NCBI RefSeq assembly: GCF_016583645.1
Contig: NZ_NRRL01000025.1
Location: forward strand, 1 to 52,807
Source of the DNA: Rhodovibrio sodomensis
Lineage (GTDB): Bacteria > Pseudomonadota > Alphaproteobacteria > Kiloniellales > Rhodovibrionaceae
DNA: 52,807 nt
Reading direction: 5' to 3'
The notes under the pieces were generated by a model. The model searched no databases. It saw only the letters and a list, made by a program, of their open reading frames with translations, and was not told the DNA's origin. The translations under genes and the position numbers were made by a program. Within the stretch, counting starts at the first letter, position 1. Each line of letters opens with the position of its first letter. Below are positions 29,290-37,635 of the stretch, in pieces.

Positions 29290-29569
29290 GCCCGCCCCCG
29301 TTTGCGCCTGACTTTACCCTCCCGGCTGCGCATACCCGGGCGTGTACCCGACGTCAATTACACAAATCAACCATGGGAAATTCAACCAATAGGAGGCGGG
29401 CTCGATCGCCGCGCCCTTGTCGCCTGGCACGCCGCCGGCGCGGTTGGTTCAGCGGCGTCGGGGGTCGGCCGTCAACGCAAACGTCACGCCCGTGGAAGCC
29501 ACGGCTGGTACATTCGCCGGAGATGTGTTGCAATTCCAAGGTATCAGACGTGTTGCAAGGCCGATAACG

Positions 29570-29941
29570 ATGACGATGTTTCCGCGAAAACAGGTTGGTA
29601 TCCCACAGTTCGCCGCGTTGATCATGGGGACCGCGTTGATGGCTGCGATCCCGGCCGACGCCCGCGGGAACGGCTATCCGACCGAGGCACGCGTCGATTA
29701 CGTGCTCGGCTGCATGGCCGCCAACGGTCAATCCCGGCTGGTCATGCGCAAGTGTTCGTGCAGCATCGATTATATCGCCGAACAGATGAGCTACGACGAC
29801 TACGTCGCGGTCGAGACGGTCAAGCGGCTACGCTTGCAGGGCGGCGAGCGCACCTCGATTTTCCGGGATTCCGAGGCGGCGAACACGCTTGTCGACGCGT
29901 TCCGTCGCCTTCAGGTCCAGGCCGATCTGGAGTGCTTCTAG
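29570..29941 (+). CDS. Small Cys-containing exported protein
   Basis: About 123 residues starting MTMFPRKQVG, with a signal peptide to around residue 30 (ALMAAIPADA-RGN) and a mature domain with YVLGCMAANG, MRKCSCSIDYIAEQMSYDDY and a C-terminal ECF. Four Cys residues suggest disulfides or metal binding in the periplasm. I have the impression that similar proteins occur near quinoprotein dehydrogenase genes, which fits the context, but no function is known. Start is uncertain because the frame is open upstream. Its TAG stop is supplied by the family B repeat. Confidence 0.65.
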   Translation: MTMFPRKQVGIPQFAALIMGTALMAAIPADARGNGYPTEARVDYVLGCMAANGQSRLVMRKCSCSIDYIAEQMSYDDYVAVETVKRLRLQGGERTSIFRDSEAANTLVDAFRRLQVQADLECF

Positions 29942-30073
29942 AGCAAGATGCTGAAAGGTGAAGCCACTTTTCAGCTGAATCTTGCTCTCTCTTCAAGCAG
30001 ATCTAACGTGTTGAAGCTGGGGCACGGTTCACGCTGAAAGGCGGTCCGGCTATCAGCGATCTGGCTTGTCTAG
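29938..30073. repeat. Double-hairpin CTAG element, family B, copy 2 (degenerate)
   Basis: The left hairpin AGAGCAAGAT...ATCTTGCTCT is intact (29942-29988). The right half is decayed but keeps CTGAAAGG, an ATCTGGCTTGT remnant and a terminal CTAG at 30070-30073. The left CTAG is the stop codon of the small exported protein. Confidence 0.75.
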
Positions 30074-30178
30074 GCCTGGCAAGCGGGACACCGGTCAACG
30101 GACCGGCGCCTCGCCATTTAGCCCCGTCTCCGCTAATCCCTTCGCCGCGATCCCGAACTCGGGTTCAGTCCCCGGCGA

Positions 30179-30997
30179 TCACCCTTGGCCGCCGGCCGGC
30201 GCCCAGTGCTGCTGGAACGTGTTGTTTTTCGAGTCCGTCACCGAGACGGCAAAGCCGTCCACCCGCTCCGGCGTGAAGGTGAAGCGCAGCGTCGGGTTTT
30301 CGCTGATCGAGATGTCCGTCTTGGCGCGGATCAGGGTCTGCCCGGCGTAATCGACCGCGATCCCCTCGACATAATGCGCGGGGATGTAGCTGCGGTGGAT
30401 CTGGTCGTATTGCATCCCGGAATAGTTCGGGTGACGGATCATGACTTGTGCGGTGACCGGCTGGCTCCGCCGGGCGTCGCCGCTGGTGCGGATCCGGATC
30501 TGGCCCAGGTTGGCCATCGCCTCCTCCGGGTCTTTCATCGCCGGGGCCGAACAGCCGCCCGACGCCTTGACGAACTTGCTCGCGCGCAGCAGCCGGCCGT
30601 CCGCCATTTCGGCGATCGCGCGGATGTAGGTGTAGCTCTGCACCCGCACGCGGGTCGAGAACTTGCCGATCCGCTGGCTCGGGAACGCGAAGCGGCCGGC
30701 GAGCGGCACCGGGTTGCGCTCCACCAGCAGCGTGACCGCTTCGATCCGCTGGTCGGAGTCCGGGCCCAGCTTACTGATCACTTCGACCGGCACGAGCGCG
30801 GCATCGTGCGCCCGGTCGGGCGCTTTGACCGCCAGCACCGCGCTGCCGTCGCCGATCTCACGGTCGCCGAAGTACATCGGCTTGACCGCGTCCCACTGGT
30901 TGTACTCGATGGACTGCTGCGCCTGGCCGCCCTGCGGCACCAGAGCGATCGTGGCGGCGGCGACCATCGCGGCCGCAATGAGCCTGAGACCGGGCAT
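30179..30997 (-). CDS. Quinoprotein-associated SoxYZ-like carrier
   Basis: A 272-residue exported protein matching the SoxYZ-like carrier found with PQQ dehydrogenases (TIGR04557). It has a signal peptide ending QGGQA-QQS, a SoxY-like domain whose carrier Cys is C149 in KASGGCSAP, and a SoxZ-like C-terminal domain (about 165-270, MIRHPNYSGMQYD). In sulfur oxidation SoxYZ carries intermediates on this Cys; what the quinoprotein-linked version carries is unknown. It is read 88 bases after the zinc metallohydrolase gene, with which this family is normally paired. Confidence 0.9.
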   Translation of the reverse strand: MPGLRLIAAAMVAAATIALVPQGGQAQQSIEYNQWDAVKPMYFGDREIGDGSAVLAVKAPDRAHDAALVPVEVISKLGPDSDQRIEAVTLLVERNPVPLAGRFAFPSQRIGKFSTRVRVQSYTYIRAIAEMADGRLLRASKFVKASGGCSAPAMKDPEEAMANLGQIRIRTSGDARRSQPVTAQVMIRHPNYSGMQYDQIHRSYIPAHYVEGIAVDYAGQTLIRAKTDISISENPTLRFTFTPERVDGFAVSVTDSKNNTFQQHWAPAGGQG

Positions 30998-31085
30998 GGC
31001 GTTTCCTTCCCTGTGCTTTGCTTCGTTTTGGTTCGTCTCGTTTTGCTTAAGTCGGGGCAGCCGACCGTCGCACGGCCCGTGCCGG

Positions 31086-32132
31086 TCAGTTCCATTCCAG
31101 TTCGGCGTAGGCGGTGGTGACGTTGCGGGCGTGGTACTGCTCGAACAGCGCCCAACGTCCGGCCTCGCTGCGCCCGGCCGTCGCGACCGCCTGCTCGATC
31201 GTGCCGAAATCGTCCAGCACCGCCCGAACGCCGGATACCAGCGCGCGCAAGTAGCGTTGCTGATCGTCCAGCGCGGCCGCCCAGCTGGACGCCGCGCGTC
31301 CGTGCCCGGGCAGGATCGTGCTGGCGGGCCGCGCCCGCAGCCGCTCCAGGACGTCCAGCCAGCCGAGCACGCTGCCGTCCACGGCCGGAACCCGGGTGCG
31401 GAAGACCAGATCGCCGGCCCAGAAGGTGCCGGTCGTCGGGTCCAGGACCGAAAGATCGTTGTTGGTGTGGGCCGTCGGCCAGGCGGTCAGCTCCAGCGTG
31501 CGGTCGCCCAGGTCCAGCTGCCGCGTCGCCTCGACCGCGATATCGGTCTGATAAAACCGCGCGCGCTTCGCCGCGGTCGGGCCGACGCGCGCCTTCAACT
31601 GGCCGAGGTAGGTATCGCTGCGTGCCCTGAGCGCGGCTTCCAGGCGGGCATGCCCGACGATCGCGACGGCGCCGTCGTCCCCGGCCGTGCGCAGGGCCAC
31701 GTTGCCGAACACGTGGTCTGGGTGCATGTGGGTATTGATCAGATAACGGATCGGCCGGTCGGTGGTCCGGCGCACCGCCTGAAGCAGCCGCCGTCCGACG
31801 GCCGGACTGCCGCCGCTGTCGATCACGGCGACACCGCTTCGCCCGACGACGAAGCCGCAATTCGCGATGTCGCCGGCGTTCCCGGCGTCGGTCATTTGGT
31901 GCGCGCCGTAGTGCACGAAATGCCCCGGCGCGACCTCGCTCACCGGCAGCGGCCCGGCTTGCGCGCCGGCCGGCCACGATAGCCCCGACAGCGCCGCCAC
32001 GGCGCCGGTGGCGATCGCCGCACGGCGGGTCAGCGGTGGCCACACGGCGTCGGTCGCCGCGTCGGCACCTTGCGGTCCCAGCACCGGTCGACGGCTTCCA
32101 TGGCGCGGGTTTGCTCGCATGCGCGCGTCCAT
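31086..32132 (-). CDS. Quinoprotein relay zinc metallohydrolase
   Basis: A 348-residue metallo-beta-lactamase-fold protein of the quinoprotein relay type (TIGR04559-like). Zinc ligands are seen in NTHMHPDHVFGN (H135, H137, D139, H140), in AWPTAHTNND and in ILPGHGR. A twin-arginine signal is likely (TRRAAIATGAVAALSG, cleavage near AGAQA), so it works in the periplasm. The reaction is not established. It is divergent from the DUF2380-like gene and upstream of the SoxYZ-like carrier. A second Met four codons in is an alternative start. Confidence 0.88.
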   Translation of the reverse strand: MDARMRANPRHGSRRPVLGPQGADAATDAVWPPLTRRAAIATGAVAALSGLSWPAGAQAGPLPVSEVAPGHFVHYGAHQMTDAGNAGDIANCGFVVGRSGVAVIDSGGSPAVGRRLLQAVRRTTDRPIRYLINTHMHPDHVFGNVALRTAGDDGAVAIVGHARLEAALRARSDTYLGQLKARVGPTAAKRARFYQTDIAVEATRQLDLGDRTLELTAWPTAHTNNDLSVLDPTTGTFWAGDLVFRTRVPAVDGSVLGWLDVLERLRARPASTILPGHGRAASSWAAALDDQQRYLRALVSGVRAVLDDFGTIEQAVATAGRSEAGRWALFEQYHARNVTTAYAELEWN

Positions 32133-32210
32133 TGGCCAATGTAATCGACAAGTGTACCATGTTCATACAGTGCTGCGAAATTCACAAGATCCTGGTCGGG
32201 GAGCGGTCGG

Positions 32211-32729
32211 ATGCGCCTATTTCTCATCGCATGTGCAATATTTTTCGCCGCGACGGCGCGCGCCGCCTGGGCCGACGACACCGCGTCGACCGGAACCGCG
32301 ACAGTCGTGTTCGGCTTTGAACTGCAAGACACCAGCGGGGAACCGCATACCGACGCGCTCGACCGGCGGCTGCAGGCGGCGACCGAGGTCCTGCGGCAGG
32401 GTCTGGATGCCCGTGCGCGCTACGCGGTGGTCAGCCTCGACGGCCACGCCGACGCGATCGCCCAGGCGGGCTACCTCGCCGGATGCAACGGCTGCGAACT
32501 GGCGATCGCCCGCAAGGCCGGCGGGCAGTACTCGGTGCGCGGCCTCGTGCACAAGGTGTCGACGCTGATCCTGTACATCGAAGTCTCGGTGACCGACGTC
32601 GAAAGCGAACGGGTGGTCTGCCACGGCAGGGTCAGCATTCGCGGGGACACCGAACAGGCGTACCGCCGCGGTGTGCGCTTCCTGATCAAGCAGCATCTGA
32701 GCGCCCCGCCGGAAGCCAAGACCTGCTGA
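32211..32729 (+). CDS. DUF2380-like exported protein
   Basis: A 172-residue exported protein with signal peptide MRLFLIACAIFFAATARAAW-ADD. The mature part has VVFGFELQDTSGE, AGCNGCELAIARKAG and YIEVSVTDVESERVVCHGRVSIRGD, typical of DUF2380/DUF3280 proteins, which I associate with PQQ dehydrogenase clusters. Three paired Cys residues may form disulfides. A GGGGAGCGG ribosome-binding site precedes the ATG. Role unknown. Confidence 0.75.
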   Translation: MRLFLIACAIFFAATARAAWADDTASTGTATVVFGFELQDTSGEPHTDALDRRLQAATEVLRQGLDARARYAVVSLDGHADAIAQAGYLAGCNGCELAIARKAGGQYSVRGLVHKVSTLILYIEVSVTDVESERVVCHGRVSIRGDTEQAYRRGVRFLIKQHLSAPPEAKTC

Positions 32730-32786
32730 GCGACACGCCGCCTGCCACCGGCGCAGAGGCTGGCGCACGACGCGTGCCCGTTGTCG

Positions 32787-32903
32787 TTAGAGCAAGATGC
32801 TGAAAGGTGAAGCCACCTTTGGGCTGAATCTTGCTCTCCCTTCGAGCAGTTAGCGCAAAATTCACGATGAAGGCCGACTCGAGCTTGATCGATTTTGCTC
32901 TAG
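32787..32903. repeat. Double-hairpin CTAG element, family B, copy 3
   Basis: 117 bp from TTAG to CTAG. Left hairpin AGAGCAAGATGCTGAAAGG...ATCTTGCTCT, spacer with TTCGAGCAGT, right hairpin GCAAAATTCACGATG...GATTTTGCTC. The right CTAG contains, on the minus strand, the TAG stop of the ABC-2 permease gene. It lies between two convergent genes. Confidence 0.9.
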
Positions 32904-33709
32904 CTCGCGCCCGGCCCGCGCCGGGCCATCACGCCCCGCCCCGGATCGTAGCCGAGCACGGCCAGCCCCATGAAGACGCCGAAGCAGCCGGTGACGACCG
33001 CCAGCGATTGCCCGTTGATCTCCAGATACAGCGCGTAACGGATCAGCTCCACCGCGTGGGTGAACGGGTTCCAGGAGGCGATGTGGTATAGCAGTGCGCT
33101 GGACTCGTTGATCCGCCACAGCGGATACAGCGCCGAGGACGCGAAGAACATCGGGAAGATCACGAAGTTCATCACCCCCGCGAAGTTCTCCAGCTGCTTG
33201 ATGACGGACGACAGCAAGAGTCCGAGCGCGCCGAGCATGACCGCGCTCAGCAGCAAGGCCGGGACCGCGGCGAGGTAGCCGAGCGGCGGCGGCTCGATCT
33301 CCCACAGGTAGGCGATCGCCAGGAACGTGTAGACCTGCAGCAGCGAGACCAGCGATCCGGCGAGCAGCTTGGACGACAGCAGATACCAGCGCGGCAGCGG
33401 GCTGACCAGCAGGGTCTTCATGCTGCCCATCTCCCGGTCGTAGACCATCGACAGGCTGCTTTGCATGCCGTTGAACAGCAGGATCATCCCGAGCAGACCC
33501 GGGGTGATGTAGGTCTCGTACAGGATATACGTCTCGTACGGCGGGATGATCGAGACGCCCAGGATCGCCCGGAAACCGGCGGCGAAGATGAACAGCCAGA
33601 CCAGCGGGCGTACCAGGGCGGCCAGGAAGCGCGTGCGCTGATGCACGAAGCGCAGCGCCTCGCGCTCGACGATGCCGAGCAGGCAGCGCAGATAGACGAC
33701 CGGGCTCAT
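32900..33709 (-). CDS. PQQ-associated ABC-2 type permease
   Basis: A 269-residue ABC-2 permease with six membrane helices, matching the permease found with PQQ-dependent alcohol dehydrogenase systems (TIGR03861/PedC type). Family traits include VEREALRFVHQRTRFLAAL, YDREMGSMKTLLVSPLPRW and NPFTHAVELIRYALY. It should pair with the ATPase whose stop overlaps its start by ATGA at 33706-33709. The cargo is unknown. Its TAG stop is formed by repeat copy 3. Confidence 0.9.
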   Translation of the reverse strand: MSPVVYLRCLLGIVEREALRFVHQRTRFLAALVRPLVWLFIFAAGFRAILGVSIIPPYETYILYETYITPGLLGMILLFNGMQSSLSMVYDREMGSMKTLLVSPLPRWYLLSSKLLAGSLVSLLQVYTFLAIAYLWEIEPPPLGYLAAVPALLLSAVMLGALGLLLSSVIKQLENFAGVMNFVIFPMFFASSALYPLWRINESSALLYHIASWNPFTHAVELIRYALYLEINGQSLAVVTGCFGVFMGLAVLGYDPGRGVMARRGPGAS

Positions 33710-34470
33710 CCCGCCTCCACGCCGGTCAGCTTCTGGAACGCGCCGGCGACCTCGTCGGTGCCCTGCGCCCGGCACAGCTCGCGGGCCCGGCCGTCCATCT
33801 CCAGCCGTCCCCGGTGCAGCACCAAGAGCGGATCGTCGGGATCGACCTCGTCGATCAGGTGGGTCGCCCAGAGCATCGCCACCCCGTCTTCCCGGCACAG
33901 CTTGCGGGCGTAGCTGAGCAGGGCCGTCCGGCTGTCGACGTCCAACCCGACGGTGGGTTCATCCAGCAGCATCAGCTGCGGGCGGTGCAGCAGCGCGCGG
34001 GCGATCTCGATCCGCCGGCGCTGGCCGCCGGACAGCGCCCGGACGCGGTCGTTCAGCCGGTCGGCCAGCCCGATCCGCGCCAGCTCGCGCTCGGAACGCT
34101 CGCGGATCTCCCGGCGCGACAGGCCGTGCAGGCGCCCGTGGTAGCGCAGACTCTGACGCACGGTCAGGTCCTGGTCCAGGGTCGGCTGCTGGAACACGAC
34201 GCCCAGCCTGGACAGCGCCTGGCTGGACTGCCGGGCGACGTCGTAGCCGAAGATCCGGACCCGGCCCTGACGGGCCACGAACAGCCGGGTGATCAGCGAA
34301 AACAGGGTGGTTTTCCCGGCCCCGTTCAGGCCCAGCATGATCGTGAAGGTGCCGGGCGCGATGCGGAAACCGATGTCGTCGACGGCGACCCGGTCGCCGA
34401 ACGCGTAGCGCACGTTGTCGACCTCAAGGGCCGCCGTCTCGGCATCGGGTTTGTCAGACGTTAGGCTCAC
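33706..34470 (-). CDS. PQQ-associated ABC transporter ATPase
   Basis: A 254-residue ATPase (TIGR03864 type) with Walker A GLNGAGKTT, Q-loop VVFQQPTLD, signature LSGGQRRRIEIARALL, Walker B LMLLDEPTVGLD and switch His in WATHLIDE. The GTG at 34470 is chosen as start because it overlaps the TGA of the beta-propeller gene (GTGA), the same style as the other junctions in this operon. It energises the ABC-2 permease encoded next. Confidence 0.9.
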   Translation of the reverse strand: MSLTSDKPDAETAALEVDNVRYAFGDRVAVDDIGFRIAPGTFTIMLGLNGAGKTTLFSLITRLFVARQGRVRIFGYDVARQSSQALSRLGVVFQQPTLDQDLTVRQSLRYHGRLHGLSRREIRERSERELARIGLADRLNDRVRALSGGQRRRIEIARALLHRPQLMLLDEPTVGLDVDSRTALLSYARKLCREDGVAMLWATHLIDEVDPDDPLLVLHRGRLEMDGRARELCRAQGTDEVAGAFQKLTGVEAG

Positions 34471-35438
34471 GGTTTGATCGCGACCCCCCACGGCAGCCGC
34501 CCGACCGGGATCGACTTCAGCACCTTGCCGTCCTCCAGGTCGATCACCGACAGGTCGCTGCTGACGCCGTTAGCACTGTACAGCCGGTCCTCCTGCGGCG
34601 ACATCGCCATGTGCCAGACCCGCTGGCCGACCAGGTAGTAATCCAGCACCTCGTAGGTCTCCTGGTCGATCACGGCAACCCGGTTCGACGGCCCCATGGC
34701 CACGTAGGCGCGCTTGCCGTCCTCGGTCAGCTCGATCCCGACCGGCTGGATCGCTTCCTTGGGGATGCCCCGGATGTCGAAGTTGATCGTATGCTTGATC
34801 TTCCGGGTCGCGTCGGAGATCACGCTGACCGTGCCGCCGATTTCCGCGGACACCCAGATCTCCTCGCCGTCGCTGGTGTACTGCGCTTCGCGCGGGCGGC
34901 TGCCGACCAGGATGTTGTGGGTGATCTCCATCGCGTCGGTGTCGATGAAGTGGGCCATGTTCGTGGTCTCGGAGGTGTTCACCAGCGTCTTGCCGTCGGG
35001 GCTGATCCCCATGCCCTCCGGTTCGACGCCGACCCGGACCTCGGTGACGATCTTCTGCGCGTCGATGTCGGTTACCGTGACCTTATTGTCGTCCTCGTTG
35101 GCGATATAGAGGTAGCGGCCGTCGGGGTCGAGCACGAACAACTCCGGGTCCGGGCCGGACGGCAGGGTGCCGACCACCTCGTAGGTCTCGGTATCGATCA
35201 CGTCGATCCGGTCGTCGTCGCCCACGCACACAAACAGTTTCGAATGATCCTGGCTGAGCGTGATGCCGCGCGGACGCCGTCCGACATCGATCGTCTCGAC
35301 CACCTCCAGGGTCTCGCTGTCGACGACGCTGACCGTGTTGTCGCGCTCGTTGGAGACGAAGATGGTGTAGGCGTGGCCGGGCTGCGCGGCGAGCAGCAAG
35401 CCGGCAAACGCCGCGGCGGCGAGCAGTTTGGATAGCAT
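34467..35438 (-). CDS. PQQ-associated YVTN beta-propeller protein
   Basis: A 323-residue periplasmic beta-propeller (TIGR03866 type) with a signal peptide (MLSKLLAAAAFAGLLLAAQPGHA). Repeats of about 42 residues carry V-x-V-I-D-x-E-T-x-E-V and YIAN-like strands. It lies at the head of the beta-propeller, ATPase, permease set that accompanies PQQ dehydrogenases. The propeller is thought to be a periplasmic partner; its ligand is unknown. Repeat copy 4 separates it from the upstream binding-protein gene. Confidence 0.9.
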   Translation of the reverse strand: MLSKLLAAAAFAGLLLAAQPGHAYTIFVSNERDNTVSVVDSETLEVVETIDVGRRPRGITLSQDHSKLFVCVGDDDRIDVIDTETYEVVGTLPSGPDPELFVLDPDGRYLYIANEDDNKVTVTDIDAQKIVTEVRVGVEPEGMGISPDGKTLVNTSETTNMAHFIDTDAMEITHNILVGSRPREAQYTSDGEEIWVSAEIGGTVSVISDATRKIKHTINFDIRGIPKEAIQPVGIELTEDGKRAYVAMGPSNRVAVIDQETYEVLDYYLVGQRVWHMAMSPQEDRLYSANGVSSDLSVIDLEDGKVLKSIPVGRLPWGVAIKP

Positions 35439-35491
35439 GAGCGAAGACCTCCCTGTGGTAGCTTGGTTTTTCTTGGCCCGCGCGGCTTAGC

Positions 35492-35608
35492 CTAGAGCAA
35501 GATGCTGCAAGGTGAAGCCACCTTTCCGCTGAATCTTGCTCTCTCTTCAAGGCGTTAGAGCAAAATTCACGATGAAGGCCGACTCGACCTTCATCGATTT
35601 TGCTCTAG
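35492..35608. repeat. Double-hairpin CTAG element, family B, copy 4
   Basis: 117 bp from CTAG to CTAG, the best-preserved copy. Left hairpin AGAGCAAGATGCTGCAAGG...ATCTTGCTCT, right hairpin AGAGCAAAATTCACGATG...GATTTTGCTCT with inner AAGGCCGACTCGACCTT. The right CTAG holds the minus-strand TAG stop of the PQQ-associated binding-protein gene. It sits inside an otherwise tightly packed operon and could end or trim the transcript there. Confidence 0.92.
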
Positions 35609-36831
35609 TCGAAGCCGCACCGGCTTTCCGGCTTGTCGTAGCCGAGTGTGTCGAGCTCCGTGCGTTCGTGCAGGAAGCCCGGCTGCGGCGACACCGACAC
35701 AAGGATGCGCGGTCCCGCCAGCAGGATGCGGTGGCGCAGCTGGTTGTTCCAGCTGCGCACCGTGTGCTTGATCCCCTTGTAGCCCTGAAGTTCGAAGTCG
35801 TTGCCGCGCATGAACGCTTTCAGCTCCGCGGGCGCGGTCGTCTCGGTCCGGCTGACCGCCTCGCCGATCGCCCGGACGGCCAGCCAGTTGGTGTAGTCGC
35901 GCGGGGTCATGAACCGGCCGGCCTGCTCCTCGAACCGGTTCTGCAGCTGGGTGCCGCCCCACTGCTCGTGCACCCGCGACCAGACCGTCGTGCGCAGCCC
36001 CTGCGTGCCGGCGACCGGACGCGGATCCGCGGTCCGGTGCGGCAGATATTCGCCGAACTTGTCGGCCGGGTCCGCGACCACCAAGACGTCATAGTCGTCC
36101 ACCCCGCGGGTGAAGCGCGTGACCTCCTCCTGCGCGATCGCCGCCCCGCTCTCGTCGCGCCGGTTGGCGTAGTCGAACGTCCAGGTCTTCCGCGCGACCA
36201 CGTTCAGGCGGAAGCGCTTGGCCGCGCGCATGAACGACTCCGCCCAGCGCTTGTCCTGGTCCGTCCGGCCGACCACCAGGAACACCTCCGTCCACCGCTT
36301 GCGCTGCAGATACTGCGCCAGCGCGTCGGTCAGCATGGCGTTGCTGGGCGCCGCGTGCAGGACGTTGGCGTTGCACGCCCGGGTGCGCAACCGGTCCTGG
36401 TACGACCGGGCGTTGACGATCAGCGCGTCCGACGCCGCGTCCAGCGCCGCCAGCGCCAGCAGGTCGTCGGCCCTGAGGTCGGCGACGATCAGGCGCGCGC
36501 CGTCGTTCAGCACCGGCCGCAGGGTCTTCGCGAGCGAGCCGTCCTCCGGCACGGTGACTTCGCGCAGCTCGTAGGCGTGGCCCATGAACCGGCCGGTCGT
36601 GGCGTTGTCGCTGAGCCCCAGGCGGGCGCCCTGGACACCCAGATCCTCCGCCACCGGTTCGAGCAGCGTGAGCGGAATGTGCGGCGGCCCGTCCCGGGTG
36701 ACGTAGACGATCGGCACCTCGAGCGTGTCCTGCGCGGCGGCGGAACCGGCCGTTGCCGCGACCGCCGTCCAGATCCCGAAAACGGCGAGCGCGCCCGCCG
36801 TCAGCTTGCGTCCGAGCCGGCTAAACAGCAT
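35605..36831 (-). CDS. PQQ-dependent dehydrogenase-associated binding protein
   Basis: A 408-residue exported periplasmic binding protein of the type linked to PQQ-dependent alcohol dehydrogenase systems (TIGR03863). The signal peptide ends near ATAGSAAA-QDT. Characteristic parts are VPIVYVTRDGPPHIPLT, RLIVADLRADDLLALA, VLHAAPSNAMLTDALAQYL and the C-terminal ILLAGPRILVSVSPQPGFLH. The ligand is unknown. The gene follows the nitrate/taurine-type ATPase by 24 bases. Its TAG stop is the boundary of repeat copy 4. Confidence 0.9.
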   Translation of the reverse strand: MLFSRLGRKLTAGALAVFGIWTAVAATAGSAAAQDTLEVPIVYVTRDGPPHIPLTLLEPVAEDLGVQGARLGLSDNATTGRFMGHAYELREVTVPEDGSLAKTLRPVLNDGARLIVADLRADDLLALAALDAASDALIVNARSYQDRLRTRACNANVLHAAPSNAMLTDALAQYLQRKRWTEVFLVVGRTDQDKRWAESFMRAAKRFRLNVVARKTWTFDYANRRDESGAAIAQEEVTRFTRGVDDYDVLVVADPADKFGEYLPHRTADPRPVAGTQGLRTTVWSRVHEQWGGTQLQNRFEEQAGRFMTPRDYTNWLAVRAIGEAVSRTETTAPAELKAFMRGNDFELQGYKGIKHTVRSWNNQLRHRILLAGPRILVSVSPQPGFLHERTELDTLGYDKPESRCGFD

Positions 36832-36855
36832 CGCGCTGTCCCTCCCCTTGTCGTG

Positions 36856-37635
36856 TCATCTCCCGCCGCCGACCGCGCGGGCCGCGGGCTCCGGTTCGAC
36901 AGCGGCGGACGCCGCGGGTTCCCGCAGCCGGTCGCGGAACCGGCGCACCATCTCCGGGTCCTGGCGGTCCGCCGGCCTCAGGTCGACCGCGACATCGCGC
37001 GCGACCGCCGCTGGCTGGCCGGCCAGCATGACGATCCGATCGGCCAGCCGGACCGCCTCGTCGACGTTGTGCGTGACGAACAGGATCGTGCCCCCGGTCC
37101 GCTCCGCGATCTCGCGCAGCAGCTGGCGCAGGTCGTCCGCCGTGGCCTCGTCGAGCGAGGCGAACGGCTCGTCCATCAGCAACAGGTCGGGCGCCACGCA
37201 GAACGCGCGCGCCAGCGCCGCCCGGCGCGCCATGCCGAGCGACAGCTGCCGCGGATACAAGGGTCCGGCATCGGGCAGGCCGACGCGCGCCAGCCAGGCC
37301 TGGGCGGCCGCGCCCGCGTCGTCGCGGGCACCCATCGCCAGTTCGACGTTGTGCGCCACCGTGCGCCAGGGCAGCAGGCGCGGTTCCTGGAACATATAGC
37401 CGATCGCCGGCGCCGCGCCGCCGGCCAGCCGGCCCAACTGCCGGTCGCCGTCGAACTCAAGGTCCAGCCCGGCAGCGATGTTGAGCAACGTGGTCTTGCC
37501 GCAGCCGGACGGCCCGGCGATCGCCAGGAACTGGCCGGCGGGCACGGACAGCGCGAAGTCGTCGAACACCGCGACCGGCGACCCGTCGTGGCGCGGATAA
37601 CGCTTGGCGCGGATGGCGAGCTTCAGGTCGCTCAT
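36856..37635 (-). CDS. Nitrate/sulfonate/taurine-type ABC ATPase
   Basis: A 259-residue ATPase with Walker A GPSGCGKTT, Q-loop YMFQEPRLLPW, Walker B LLLMDEPFASLDE and switch His in FVTHNVDEA, placing it in the SsuB/TauB group. The signature is LSLGMARRAALARAF rather than LSGGM, an unusual third residue. A proline/alanine-rich tail of about 25 residues ends the protein. It overlaps the permease gene by ATGA and completes a three-gene importer inside the xox cluster. Confidence 0.88.
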   Translation of the reverse strand: MSDLKLAIRAKRYPRHDGSPVAVFDDFALSVPAGQFLAIAGPSGCGKTTLLNIAAGLDLEFDGDRQLGRLAGGAAPAIGYMFQEPRLLPWRTVAHNVELAMGARDDAGAAAQAWLARVGLPDAGPLYPRQLSLGMARRAALARAFCVAPDLLLMDEPFASLDEATADDLRQLLREIAERTGGTILFVTHNVDEAVRLADRIVMLAGQPAAVARDVAVDLRPADRQDPEMVRRFRDRLREPAASAAVEPEPAARAVGGGR

